DNA from: Nematostella vectensis
Taxonomy: Eukaryota; Cnidaria; Anthozoa; Actiniaria; Edwardsiidae
Direction: 5' to 3'
Assembly: GCF_932526225.1 (NCBI RefSeq)
Contig: NC_064040.1
Location: 17,641,494 to 17,705,493, forward strand
DNA length: 64,000 nt
Shown: positions 12,001-27,000 of the stretch, piece by piece
How the letters are laid out: every line of letters begins with the position of its first letter
Numbering within the stretch: position 1 is the stretch's first letter
Position numbers and translations under genes: made by a program
The notes under the pieces: model-generated
Database searches by the model: none
The model's input: the letters and a program-made list of their open reading frames with translations, nothing else
Told to the model about the DNA's origin: nothing

Positions 12001-15000
12001 TAATATAATATAATATAATATAATATAATATAATATAATATAATATAATATAATATAATATAATATAATATAATATAATATAATATAATATAATATAATA
12101 TAATATAATATAATATAATATAATATAATATAATATAATATAATATAATATAATATAATATAATATAATAATAGCTTTGAATAGTCCAAGCAAAACCAAG
12201 ACACGGAAGACGGAGCATTGGACTTTACGTAAAAACGAAAGCTGCTTTCTAACACACATCACTGTTTGTGCGCAAACGGTTCAAACATTCGTGTAAGGCA
12301 CCCTCTCCCCCTTTACCTGTTGAGGAACTCTGTCGCTTTCTCAAGATGTTTTAAAAGAAATGGGTGCATGCTGGGATATCTGCTGAAAAACTCTCGACCG
12401 GTCATGCTAAAAGCAAAAAAAAAAAAAAAAGAAAAGGAAAAGAAGTGTTACATAAAATGGTACCGCTATTCGGTCACCGCAAAATCGTGTGCATGTTCAC
12501 ATATTAAATAGAATCAGTTAATAGAACAATCGCAGCTTTATAAATGGACTGCGTACTTCTCATGTGCCAGACTCACCAGTTTCTCCTGGAATGGTCATCT
12601 TTGGCCTTGGCGACACCGAACACCCTGGTCACGAGGGCACTGAACAGTAGAGTCGACGAGTTGCGAACCTGGCAGACAGATCGAATGACTATGAGGGACC
12701 GATGTGTGATAGGAGAGAAGATAGGAGAGGACTGCCATCTCATATCAAACATGTTGTATTTCGTGTAAATGGTCTGGGAAGAGGGCAGGATGCCTGCTGT
12801 GATAACATCGAGTTTTCCTGGGCCTACTCAAAATGGCCTCCACGATAGAAGAAAGAAAATAAGATGTCCTACAAATGTATTTGGTGTACTCGCATGTTCC
12901 CTTCTAGTCTGGTCATCGCCTGTAAATATATTTTAAATCACAGATGGAAGTCCGCTTCAATCTTTCCTTTATGCTTTAACGCTGTCAAAGCATGTCGTGG
13001 TTACCATTCTGGATTGAGCCACAGAAACACCCACCCTTTTTTTCTTTTTAACGCGTACCATCGAGCAGTCCTTCATGGATCATTTAGACTAAGGTAGGCA
13101 TTTGTTTGATAGGGGCAAATCTTACTTAATTGAATTCTAACCAGAATCTTATCCAAACGCACAAACACATAAAACGATTTGAACGGTGCCCATAAACCTA
13201 CTGACCAGCTCACCTACACGAAGAAGTGACCGGTTCAATGCTCTCCTTCAATCTCTAAGGACAACCATCGTTTTTTTAAAAAAAGTTTGTTCTATCGAAG
13301 CCACAAAAGGGTAACCACCCATGGGTCTCACTGGGTAACCACCCACGGGTCTCACTGGGTAACCACCCATGGGTCTCACTGGGTAACCACCCACGGGTCT
13401 CACTGGGTAACCACCCACGGGTCTCACTGGGTAACCACCCACGGGTCTCACTGGGTAACCACCCACGGGTCTCACTGGGTAACCACCCACGGGTCTCACT
13501 GGGTAACCACCCACGGGTCTCACTGGGTAACCACCGACGTGTCTCACTGGGTAACCACCCATGGGCCTCACTGGGTAACCACTCTTGGGTCTCACTGGGT
13601 AACCACCCTTAGGTCTCACTGGGTAACCATCCACGTGTCTCACTGGGTAACCACCCACGGGTCTCACTGGGTAACCACCTACGGGTCTCACTGGGTAACC
13701 ACCCACGTGTCTCACTGGGTAACCACCCATGGGTCTCACTGGGTAACCACCCATGGGCCTCACTGAGTAACCACTCTTGGGTCTCACTGGGTAACCACCC
13801 TTAGGTCTCACTGGGTAACCATCCACATGTCTCACTGGGTAACCAAACATAAGTCTCACTGGGTAACCACTCTTGGGTCTCACTGGGTAACCACCCCTAG
13901 GTCTCACTGGGTAACCATCCACGTGTCTCACTGGGTAACCACCCACAGGTCTCACTGGGTAACCACCCATGGGTCTCACTGGGTAACCACCCACGTGTCT
14001 CACTGGGTAACCTGCCATGGGTCTCACTGGGTAACCACCCACAGGTCTCACTGGGTAACCACCCACGGGTCTCACTGGGTAACCACCCACGTGTCTCACT
14101 GGGTAACCACCCATGGGTCTCACTGGGTAACCACCCATGGGTCTCACTGGGTAACCACTCTTGGGTCTCACTGGGTAACCACCCACGGGTTTCACTGGGT
14201 AACCACCCACGTGTCTCACTGGGTAACCACTCATGGGTCTCACTGGGTAACCACCGATGGGTCTCACTGGGTAACCACTCTTGGGTCTCACTGGGTAACC
14301 ACCCACGGGTCTCACTGGGTAACCACCCACGTGTCTCACTGGGTAACCACCCACGTGTCTCACTGGGTAACCACCCATGGGTCTCACTGGGTAACCACCC
14401 ACGTGTCTCACTGGGTAACCACCCATGGGTCTCACTGGGTAACCACCCACGTATCTCACTGGGTAACCACCCATTGGTCTCACTGGGTAACCACCCATTG
14501 GTCTCACTGGGTAACCACTCTTGGGTCCGCCATTGCCGTATACTTACTGCCCAGCTGCTCGAGGTGAAACCGCTGATTGATGCAATGAGCCCGTCAGCCA
14601 CAAAGGGAGACACGTCTTCTCCAAGCCTTGTGTCGCGGTACAATGCGCGTAGAATATTGCGCGAGTGAACCTGATGAAAGCAAATAAAACATGTCATTAT
14701 GGTGCCACTTGTCATAATTGTATAAGATGTCTTTTGTATAAGATTGAGATTCTACTGGTGGGGACGTCTCTATTTTCCACGTTTCGTGTTCAAGAAAATA
14801 TATACGTTATTCAACTATGTTTAACAACTCAATCAAGAAAAAAATATTTAGGTTAAGTGGAAAATCAACAACATGGACGGCGAAAAGCTTCGGTACGACT
14901 ATAAGCGATACGAGGGGGGAGGGGAGATATTTGCGGGAAGTGAGGGGGGGAGGGGGGCTCCGAAATTGTTAACATCCCAAAAGGGGAGGGATACAGGGAT

Positions 15001-18000
15001 ACAGGATTTAAAAATGGGGGGGGGGTGGATAATGGCCAGATAGACGGCTTACTGTATAACTTATCCAGTGGTTCTTGGTAGGTCAAATAGATCTAACAAT
15101 ACTTCAAGTTGTATAGTATTTGTCACATCAGCAAAGTAAAGCAGGCGAAGGCGCATGGACTTTTTTACTTGGAAAGGGGGGTGGATATCGACCCAATCCA
15201 CCCCCCTGTATCCGCCCCTGCTAAAAAAGCGGCTAATAATTTGTTATGAGCCGCCATTTTCAGCTTTATTTTGATGGCATGACGCTCCTCAAGCTTAGGT
15301 CGAATATAATCTAACTACACAACCTAGTCACAAGGGCTATGTTCGGGATTCCTCTGATTGGGCGTGAGGCTGAGAAAAGCCCACAGGAAGCCCACAAAAA
15401 ATGCCAGGAACTGGGCTGAAACGATTATTCGCCATTTCTGTCATTCACCTGAGGAAGACTTGAGTCTTGAGGTAGGGATGGTTCCACAGGGAGTGAAGCC
15501 GCGTGGAGAAGATCTAGAAGACAAAGTGAACACCTTTTATTGCTACTACTTGTCGCTCACATTATACCAAAAAATGAAGCCATCATCCTCTTGAGGTAAA
15601 TTCAATGTTTTCGTGTGAAATTCACTTATTTCTTTTACGATGTGTAAAACGAATTTACTTATAAATAAAGGAAATAACTTAAAAATCAAGAGGGGTTAAG
15701 CTATATTTCTTCATTTATAAACGGCATTTTTTTACGCACCATTCTCTGATCATTTCAAATTTCTTTAAAAATAGAAGGATATTTGCACCGAAGGAAGGGT
15801 GTAGAAGGATATTTGCACCGAAAACGTTTCGAATACTCATCAAAGCTCATATCTGTATCTAATGATGTGAATGCAAAAACATTAGCATTGGTTCGATAAA
15901 AATTTAATTTCTGAATTTTCTAATTTTTAATTTCTGAATCATGGAACAGTGAAGGGTGATGACAGTTCGCACTATAACCACTAAAATCTTTGGTAGCTTT
16001 TCTTTGAGAACAAAAACATGTGTAAATAAATATGATTGTATTGTTTTGCGACCTTTAGCTGATTATTTCTTTGAAGGGTGACGGCGAAAAAGAAGCAATT
16101 TTTCACAATTTTTTTTGCATTGCATTTTATATCTAGAAAAATAATAACAAGAACTTAAATATTTAAAGTTTTAGAGGGGGGAGTGTGATATTCTGGCTCC
16201 GCTTTTAGGCAATGCCCAAATCTATATGTCACTATTCTCACCGGCCTCATTAGTGCGAGTATATAAGATATCTCCCATAACTTAATACGAGCACAATGAG
16301 GCTGGTGAGGATTGTTTCACTACCTCGCATAACTCGCTTGAATGACGCTTTTCCAGCTGCAAACGGCTCAGTGGTAACAACCGCCTATAAAAGAAGATGG
16401 AAGCTTGATAGCGGAGCCTTCATAGGTATAGACAAATGGTATATAGCTATACTACTTTTTGGTCATCGCGCGGGCGCCCTGTGTTTATTCAATCTTTTTC
16501 TAGAAATGACTCTCAACTCTCGCTAATCTTCATACAACTTAGCACGCTCCATGCCCGAGGATCCAGCGAGCGCCCGCAAAGTACGCATGAGCATACTCAC
16601 GCGTAATACATCTTGTACACTGCTCTTTTCATATACCAACTTATTCACGCGTAAGACATCTTGTACACTGCTCTTTTCATGTATTGTATTCTCATATAAG
16701 AAAATACAGCACGACTTGCGTAAAAACACCCAAGCGAAACTACGAATTCGAACTTCGAATTGTGCGAGTCAAAGTCTGGTCTGAAATGTCAAAATCCGTT
16801 TAAATAAAAAAAAAATGAGTAGTATTTTAGTCTCAACGTATTGGAATTCTTCCTCACTAAATTTTCCTGCTTTGTTTTGCTCTAGTTCAGTTTTTTGTTA
16901 GCTTGTTGAACATGCGTGAGTCTGTGTGCTTGTATTTGTGTCCATGTGTGTCTCTTCGTCAGTTTACCATATCCATATAACATTTCAATACCCTCCCAGA
17001 ACTCAGCACTCCAGCTACTCCAGCTGTTATATGAAGATAACACTACTACAACGCGGTTCGCGGATCGCGTTGGCGCCGATTTGCGGCTCTTTGGTAGCGA
17101 GGCTTGGAGCCTCTGCTACCCAGGGTGTAAGATAACACAGAACAGAAAAAATATGTACAAGTAAGAAAAAGAACAAAATTTGAGTATAATAATAATAAAA
17201 AAGAGTAAAGTATTGGCTGAAAAAAAAATGTTTTTTTTTTTGCTTTATACTGATTAAAATTATACTATTCTTATTGCATGTAGACTCTGCTGTTTTCATT
17301 TTGGGTAGAAATAAAGCGGTTGCTTATGTATTCTATCTAAAATATTTGGCATACAAATATGCTATATATCTTTATATTATATATCAATAAATAATGAAGG
17401 GACTGCACAGGGGACAATGTTTGCGCTGTTAGCGAGTAAGGGGGCAGGGTGAGGGGGTGGTGATAGAAGTGGTGATAGGGGTGGTGATAGAAGTGGTGAT
17501 AGGGGTGGTGATAGAAGTGGTGATAGGGGTGGTGATAGAAGTGGTGATAGGGGTGGTGATAGAAGTGGTGATAGGGGTGGTGATAGAAGTGGTGATAGGG
17601 GTGGTGATAGAAGTGGTGATAGGGGTGGTGATAGAAGTGGTGATAGGGGTGGTGATAGAAGTGGTGATAGGGGTGGTGATAGAAGTGGTGATAGGGGTGG
17701 TGATAGAAGTGGTGATAGGGGTGGTGATAGAAGTGGTGATAGGGGTGGTGATAGAAGTGGTGATAGGGGTGGTGATAGAAGTGGTGATAGGGGTGGTAGT
17801 AGAAGTGGCACCTGTACAAAAAAGGGTACTCCTGCACTGCGTCTTGTGCCACTAAGGAAATCGGACGGAACGGTGGTCGAGATATCGGACATGAGTCCAT
17901 CCAACCAGGCTAGCGGGAGGCCTCGAAGATCTGCGTCTCTGCATCTAGGAAACAAATTAAAAACTTATATTGTAATTTACAGGTTTTGACTGCTGCGTTC

Positions 18001-21000
18001 GCACTAGAACCAAAAGTTGTTTATTTGCAAACTAGACCCTGCGCGCAGGGTTGACTGGGATACTTGAAGGATTGTATGTGCATTTGCAATTTAGGCCCCT
18101 GTGTTGTGACATGTATGACAAAAACAATGTTTTTTTCTACCATAAAAAAAACATTTGATTATAAAAGCACAAAATGTGTAATAACCGTATTTTAACACTG
18201 ATTGGGGAAAGAAACATAGGAAACAACAGCTTTCCAGGCGGGGAGAGGACTCCGTAAAAGTAAATGGGGGTTGGGGTTAAAATTGCTTTGACTGCCCTCA
18301 ATAGTTTACCATCTGTTAGGATTAAATTGGCTGTTACAACCAAAGTGAATCGTGAATACAAACAATATAACTCCATCCATTGTTTATGGCATTTATAATT
18401 TCACTTGTAAGGACAAAGGAAACAATAAGACCTCTTTATTCCTAGACAAAAACATTTCGGTGCCAAATGAGAGGGCTATATAGAATATCTGGATGTATAT
18501 CAGTAAATACTAAAAGCCCAAATATACGTGTTCGTGAACCAGAAGAATAAATACAAATACACCAAAAACTGGTATTCTACTTTGCCAGACTGAAGGAGTC
18601 TACCCTGACAAAGTCTTATTACAGACGAAAATTTGGCAGAGTCGAATATCAGTTTTTGGTGTATATGGACACCAAAAACTGGAAAAAGCTGGAATTTTTG
18701 TTTTTAAGACTTCTTCAGGGCAGACTGGAGTAGTCGAGTGCCCCCGTCTCGTGTAGAATCGCAAATCTTTCCACGATGGAATACGGGGTTAAAAATACAT
18801 TTTGATACGACTTTACATAAGAACATTATAGATGGCAAAGCTTTGATTGCATTTGCAGTAATAAAATTGTAAATCCTGCCTTTTCAACTTCACAAATAAA
18901 AACGATTCTCTGGTGAGATTTCAAATTTCAATATGGCAGACAGTAATCACATGCCGAGAAGTCTTAACAAGAATTAAAGTTTGGGCTTCCTGTGCACTCT
19001 GCAATTTTGCAGATTTGTTGGAGAACAGTTGCATATTATGACTGGGCTATAACAGATATCCTAGTAATTATAGCTTGCAGGTCCACTGAATTATTATCTC
19101 CGTGAAAACAAATTCAGGACAGTTTCAGGACCCTGCTACTTTCTTGAACGCAAAAAAGGTGCTATTTTGAAGAATTCGGGCATACATATGTGCTACATAC
19201 AATTCCAGGTGAGACTAGTTGGGGAGCATGTTGTGTTAAACCCATTTACCTCCATAGCACTTCACATAACTTCATAAAGCCAGTGTATGCCAGCTCAAAC
19301 GCTCCGCGATGTTTACTGGTCAGCAACACTGCAGTGAAGAAATCCCCGATCCTCTTGACCTGTACAAAAATGGTCTTTACAAAAAACGCTAGGATGAATA
19401 CTGATTAGAGAGGGGGAGCCATCCCTCTAATTCTTTTTAGTGTGTAAACAGGGTAGAGAGCTTTAAATACCACTACAACATGCAGTATAAAAAGATGTTG
19501 TTCAAAGCGATCACATAATTCTCCTTAGCTAAACCCTGACCTGATCCGCCGTCAGAAGACCTGAGTCATCAGAAACATTCTGTACCAGGTCTCCAAGGAG
19601 AAGTGCAACCTCCTTCATAGTGCGCCAACAGCATACGAGAAGGGCCTGGGACGAGGGCGTGAATACGGGACTTTTTTCAGCTGAGGCGGCAACAACATCA
19701 TCTTAAATAAAAAATAATGAAGTTTTGAGTTAGTAGCAGGCGAAACAGGCGTTTTGGTGATTGTATTGCAGGGCCTCGCTTTTGAAGTCCTGCAGCAGGA
19801 CTATTATAACCTAAACGTGTTACAAAGCGTAGGAAAGGAGATTACCATTAATGCTGTCATCAATCACATGACCTTCAGGAGAGGAACTGGTAACGACCGG
19901 AAAAACCAACTCAGCGACAACGAATAGCTCAGTCAGCAGCCTGGAAACTAGATGCTTCCAAGAACCTGCACTTTCCACATTTCTGAGAAAAATACGAATT
20001 ACATAAAAGTCTAAAAATTCATAAAACACTGCCGCTACCTGTCCTTGGCAAAACCATAAGTTGAGATACCCTTTAAAACCCTTTAAAGCTATAGCGACTG
20101 AGCACACATTTAGCTAGAAATCAAGTCTAAAATCTAATATCAATTCTAATCTAATTTCGCGGTTATATCTCTAATTTTTTTGTCGACTTGAGTTTGTTGC
20201 TGCCTGCTTTCTTGTAGGTTTCAGTTACGTTGGCACTCAAGGTTTTATTTTAATACAGTCAGAACCTGATTTTGTGGCCCATAAGGGCAAGAGACAAATC
20301 AAATTGATTGACTCACAAAGTGAGTGTCGTGTAATGAGCGCGCATGAAACGTTTTCCCGAAAATTTCACAAGGAGCCAGCCTTGAGGCAATAAACAACTT
20401 GTAGAGAAGGGAATCGTGAGAAATTGTGATTTCTCATGGGTATTTTATACGAAGATGACCATATACAGTTTAGGGTGCATGTTTTAGAAATGATCATCAA
20501 AATGATGTTTCCGTGTTTTTCTCCTTTTTCTCTTATACTATATATTTACATATTCGGCTAACTGTTGAATCACGTCAACTAACCTTAGATTCACGTGCGT
20601 GAGCAGTGTACGTAAGCAAAACACCGCGCCGTGCATTGGGGCACGTGCTGCCGCAAGAACGAGACTCTCATTGGCAACTGAGGCCTGTGACGTCAGGGTT
20701 GATAGGAGAGCAGACAATACGCTAAACGCTTGCCGCTGGTTGAGAGGATTGTCGGAGATCCTTGTGGTCTGTTAGTGAAGATGTAAAAATCATATAGCAG
20801 ACAGAGAAAAGACGTATATAAATCATATAGCAGAAAGAGAAAAGACGTATATAAATCATATAGCAGACAGAGAAAAGACGTATAAATCTAAAGCAGACAA
20901 AGAAAAGACGTACAAGTCATATAATTGACAGAGACAAGACCTATAAATCATACTCTATCATTAAACATATTACGGGTTACAAACGTTTTTTTTTTATTCA

Positions 21001-24000
21001 ATCACGTGAATTTCTCGCGCGCTACACTTCTTGTTAATGAAGTGGTCGTAGAGAACTGGGTTGCCAATCAAAAAGAACAACAGGAACGTGTTGGTTTGAG
21101 AAGCACAGCAACCATAACCAAGAAGTAACTAAACAAACCAAACAGCGAAATATTGCCACAAATTTCAAACTATTTTTTTATTTGCAAACAGACAAAAATT
21201 TTGAGATAAACAAACGAAGTGATCACTCTAAACACGGGCATGTGTTGCCTTGGCGCATTTGGTCGACCTTTGGGTCCCCAGCAAGGTAATCAGTGTTGAC
21301 CTTTGGGTCCACAGCAAGGTACACTGTTTACCTTTGGGTCCCCAGCAAGGTACTCAGTGTTTACCTTTGGGTCCCCAGCAAGGTACTCAGTGTTAACCTT
21401 TGGGTCCCCAGAAAGGTACTCAGTGTTGACCTTTGGGTCCCCAGCAAGGTACTCAGTGTTTACATTGGGTCCCCAGCAAGGTACTCAGTGTTTACCTTTG
21501 GGTCCCCAGCAAGGTACTCAGTGTTTACCTTTGGGCCCCCAGCAAGGTACTCAGTGTTTACCTTTGGGTCCCCAGAAAGGTACTCAGTGTTTACCTTTGG
21601 GTCCCCAGCAAGGTAATCAGTGTTTACCTTTGGGTCCCCAGCAAGGTAATCAGTGTTTACATTGGGTCCCCAGCAAGATATTCAGTGTTTACCTTTGGGT
21701 CCCCAGCAAGGTACTCAGTGGCACTCTCAGGATACAAAGGCACCATACAGCGGTCTACAAGGATCTTTAAGTACACGCTAGCTGTGGACGCGTCGACGGC
21801 GCGGGGACTGGTAACAAGTTGCTCTACCATCAAAAGCAAGGGTTCTAAGGACTCAGCACTCTAAAGACAAAACAAATTTAATTGGTTATAAAATGGCATA
21901 ACTCAACAGTTTGCAGAGAGGCGCACAACAAAAACTTCGGCTGTGGCATTTGTTAAACTCAATATTTTATCCATAATAACTTGTGCATAATAACTCGTTG
22001 CACGGCTAGGATTAAGTCGACCTGTGATGACGCTCAACGTGGTATTCCTTCTCTAATTGATTTCGTGGACAGATGCAGTCCCCAACATGGACGATCGATT
22101 AAGTAAAGTCTTAAAGAGTTGACATTTGGTATCCATTCATCCTGCTTGTTCATCTAAAGACCTGGATCCAACTTGCATTTTAATATCCAAACCTTAAAAC
22201 TCTTAATATTCAACCTTCTATGCATCATTTTATATACTCAAATAAGCAAATAAATAAAGCTGTTTAGGGTGGGATAGATAAAAGTTCAAATTGATTTTCA
22301 TTGGATTTATTTTGCAACGGAAATGCAAAAATTATTTAATTTTTCTGGCGGCAGTAAAAGATCCGTCACACAAGTCTGAAGCCCAGAGCGTAAATGTAGA
22401 AACATTATAAAAAAATATTAAAAAATAGAAAAATTATACTTCAAAGAATGAAAACACATAACGACGTTGACCAATACCTGAAATGGTAGAAAGTCACGTG
22501 GACATGACGTTAGCAGGTCGTATGCCAACTGTTTGTTGACGTCATATGTGTCGCTGAAGCATTTCATCAGGCCCCGGATGTTACAAGGGTGCATGACGTC
22601 ATGAAAATGAAACGAGCCATATTTGGAATCTGAGAAATATAAAGAGGTAACAGGGTGGGTAGATAAAAAAAAATACAAAACAAACTAGGTCGGATGCAAG
22701 TCTGGCGCAATGCTATTTTCTGCCCTTGCACTGAGGGAAAATGCAACTCTTATAATATGGTCTATGGTATAAGGTGGAAAAACCCTTTTTATATGGTCCA
22801 TGGTATGAGGTGGAAAAACCCTTTTTATATGGTCTGTGGTATAAGGTGGAAAAACCCTTTTTATATGGTCCATGGTATAAGGTGGAAAAACCCCAAGCTG
22901 TGCAGTCTTATTCGGGGTAAGTATGAGACAGAGAGGGGGTGGACCGTTACGTGGTACTCTTAGTGAATATAAATGCGAGAACATTCTGATTTTTCACAAT
23001 TTCACTGAACGATACTATCAGTCCGTCAAATCTTTTAATACTGCAATGTATGCTGGGTAATCACGAGACATCTTACCGCTGTCCGTGAATATGGAGGCGA
23101 GCAGCTTCAGTCCGTGAAGGGATGTAGTGAGACGTGCAAACGAGGCTCCAGGAAACAGTGATGAAAAGAGCAGGTTGCTGTACCATTGAAGGAAACGCTG
23201 CAAACAAGAAATATACAGCGCGAATTGCATGCTGGTTCGCCCAGTATTTATTGCGGTGTTTTTACATATTGTAAATCGACCAAAAAAAAAAACATCAACA
23301 AAGCGTTAGACATGCGTCGTTAAATGGTAACTAGAATATAGAAGGGAGAGAGCTTTTCTTGGAAGGTATTTCTTTGTTTAAAGTGTTTATTATGCATGTT
23401 CAGTCACACGGATGATGCCAATTGACGAAATATACAGCAAGAAAGCAGGAAAGAGATTTGGAGCATATGCGCACTCATACAAAAGAACTTCAAAAAGAGA
23501 TTAAAAAAAAAATAGAAAGCCACTATACTTATCGTGTAGACTTGAGAGAAGACAAGGCAAATAGCAAGCCACTGTACTTATCGTGTAGACTACAGAGAAG
23601 ACCAGGCAAATAGCAAGCCACTATACTTACCGTGTAGACGAGAGAGAAGAACAGGCACATAGCAAGCCACTATACTTACCGTGTAGACGAGAGAGAAAAC
23701 CAGGCACATAGCAAGCCACTCTACTTACCGTGTAGACGAGAGAGAAAACCAGGCAAATAGCAAGCCACTCTACTTACCGTGTAGACGAGAGAGACCAGGT
23801 ACATAGCAAGCCACTCTACTCATCGCGTAGACGAGAGAGAAGACCAGGCACATAGCAAGCCACTATACTTACCTTGTAGACGAGAGAGAAGATCGGGCAC
23901 ATAGCAAGCCACTCTACTTACCGTGTAGACGAGAGAAAACACAAGGCACATAGCAAGCCACTATACTTACGGTGTAGACGAGAAAGAAGACCAGGTACAT

Positions 24001-27000
24001 AGCAAGCCACTCTACTTCCCGTGTAGACGAGAAAGAAGACCGGGCATATAGCAAGCCACTCTACTTACCGTGTAGACGAGAGAGAAGACCGGGCACATAG
24101 CAAGCCAGTCTACATATCGTGTAGACGAGAGAGAAGATCGGGCACATAGCAAGCCACTCTACTCATCGTGTAGACGAGAGAGAAGACCAGGCACATAGCA
24201 AGCCACTATACTTACCGTGTAGACGAGAGAGAAGACCGGGCATATAGCAAGCCACTCTACTTACCGTGTAGACGAGAGAGACCAGGCACATAGCAAGCCA
24301 ATCTACTTACCGTGTAGACGAGAGAGAAAACCAGGCACATAGCAAGCCACTCTACTTACCGTGTAGACGAGAGAGAAGACCAGGCACATAGCAAGCCACT
24401 CTACTTACCGTGTAGACGAGAGAGAAGACCGGGCATATAGAAAGCCACTCTACTTACCGTGTAGACGAGAGAGACCAGGCACATAGTAAGCCACTCTACA
24501 TACCGTGTGGACGAGAGAGAAAACCAGGCACATAGCAAGCCACTCTACTTACCGTGTAGACGGGAGAGAAGACCAGGCATATAGCAAGCCACTCTACTTA
24601 CCGTGTAGACTAGAGAGAAGACCAGGCACATAGCAAGCCACTCTACTTACCGTGTAGAAGAGAGAGAAGATCGGGCATATAGCAAGCCACTCTACTTACT
24701 GTGTAGACGAGAGAGAAGACCGGGCACATAGCGAGCCAGTCTACATATCGTGTAGACGAGAGAGAAGATCGGGCACATAGCGAGCCACTCTACTTACCGT
24801 GTAGACCTGAGAGACCAGGCACATAGCAAGCCACTCTACTTACCGTGTAGACGAGAGAGAAGACCGGGCACATAGCAAGCCACTATACTTACCGTGTAGA
24901 CGAGAGAGAAGACCGGGCACATAGCAAGCCACTCTACTTCCCGTGTAGACGAGAGAGAAGACCAGGCACATAGCAAGCCACTATACTTACCGTGTAGACG
25001 AGAGAGAAGACCAGGCACATAGCAAGTCACTCTACTTACCGTGTAGACGAGAGAGAAGATCGGGCACATAGCAAGCCACTCTACTAACCGTGTAGACGAG
25101 AGAGAAGACCGGGCACATAGCAAGCCACTCTACTTACCGTGTAGATGAGAAAGAAGACCAGGCACATAGCAAGCCACTCTACTTACCGTGTAGAAGAGAG
25201 AGAAGACCAGGCACATAGCAAGCCACTCTACTTCCCGTGCAGACGAGAGAGAAGACCAGGCACATAGCAAGCCACTCTACTTATCGTGTAGACGAGAGAG
25301 AAGACCGGGCACATAGCAAGCCACTCTACTTCCCGTGTAGACGAGAGAGAAGACCGGGCACATAGCAAGCCACTCTACTTCCTGTGTAGACGAGAGAGAA
25401 AACCAGGAACATAGCAAGCCATTCTACTTACCGTGTAGACAAGAGAGAAGACCGGGCACATAGCAAGCCAGTCTACTTACCGTGTAGACGAGAGAGAAGA
25501 CCGGGCAAATAGCAAGCCACTCTACTTACCGTGTAGACGAGAGAGAAGATCGGGCACATAGCAAGCCACTCTACTTCCCGTGTAGACGAGAAAGAAGACC
25601 GGGCATATAGCAAGCCACTCTACTTCCCGTGCAGACGAGAGAGAAGACCAGGCACATAGCAAGCCACTCTACTTATCGTGTAGACGAGAGAGAAGACCGG
25701 GCACATAGCAAGCCACTCTACTTCCCGTGTAGACGAGAGAGAAGACCGGGCACATAGCAAGCCACTCTACTTCCTGTGTAGACGAGAGAGAAAACCAGGA
25801 ACATAGCAAGCCACTCTACTTACCGTGTAGACAAGAGAGAAGACCGGGCACATAGCCAGCCAGTCTACTTACCGTGTAGACGAGAGAGAAGACCGGGCAA
25901 ATAGCAAGCCACTCTACTTACCGTGTAGACGAGAGAGAAAACCAGGCATATAGCAAGCCACTCTACTTACCGTGTAGACTAGAGAGAAGACCAGGCACAT
26001 AGCAAGCCACTATACTTACGGTGTAGACGAGAAAGAAGACTAGGCACATAGCAAGCAACTCTACTTCCCGTGTAGACGAGAAAGAAGACCGGGCATATAG
26101 CAAGCCAATCTACTTCCCGTGCAGACGAGAGAGAAGACCAGGCACATAGCAAGCCACTCTACTTATCGTGTAGACGAGAGAGAAGACCGGGCACATAGCA
26201 AGCCACTCTACTTCCCGTGTAGACGAGAGAGAGGACCGGGCACATAGCAAGCCACTCTACTTCCTGTGTAGACGAGAGAGAAAACCAGGAACATAGCAAG
26301 CCACTCTACTTACCGTGTAGACTAGAGAGAAGACCAGGCACATAGCAAGCCACTATACTTACGGTGTAGACGAGAAAGAAGACCAGGCACATAGCAAGCA
26401 ACTCTACTTCCCGTGTAGACGAGAAAGAAGACCGGGCATATAGCAAGCCAATCTACTTCCCGTGCAGACGAGAGAGAAGACCAGGCACATAGCAAGCCAC
26501 TCTACTTATCGTGTAGACGAGAGAGAAGACCGGGCACATAGCAAGCCACTCTACTTCCCGTGTAGACGAGAGAGAAGACCGGGCACATAGCAAGCCACTC
26601 TACTTCCTGTGTAGACGAGAGAGAAAACCAGGAACATAGCAAGCCCTTCTACTTACCGTGTAGACAAGAGAGAAGACCGGGCACATAGCAAGCCAGTCTA
26701 CTTACCGTGTAGACGAGAGAGAAGACCGGGCAAATAGCAAGCCACTCTACTTACCGTGTAGACGAGAGAGAAGATCGGGCACATAGCAAGCCACTCTACT
26801 TACCGTGTAGACGAGAGAGAAAACCAGGCATATAGCAAGCCACTCTACTTACCGTGTAGACTAGAGAGAAGACCAGGCACATAGCAAGCCACTATACTTA
26901 CGGTGTAGACGAGAAAGAAGACCAGGCACATAGCAAGCAACTCTACTTACCGTGTAGACGAGAGAAAAGACCAGGCATATAGCAAGCCACTCTACTTACC

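Noticed and set aside
11824-12262. ILYYI-repeat ORFs
   Set aside because: Translation of a pure TAATA microsatellite.
13248-14567. ORFs of 159-419 codons on both strands (GGYPVRPM, SHWVTTHG repeats)
   Set aside because: They are translations of the 24-bp array inside a THADA intron; open frames follow from a unit divisible by three without stops.
15358-15594. 78-codon plus-strand ORF (RLRKAHRKPTKNARNW start)
   Set aside because: Slightly BEN-like at its start, but too short and without conserved core; could not be supported as a gene or element.
17337-17900. Histidine/tyrosine-rich and VIGVVIEV repeat ORFs
   Set aside because: Other-frame translations of array 4. Only the frame of exon 28 has a coding neighbour, and even there the array is probably intron.
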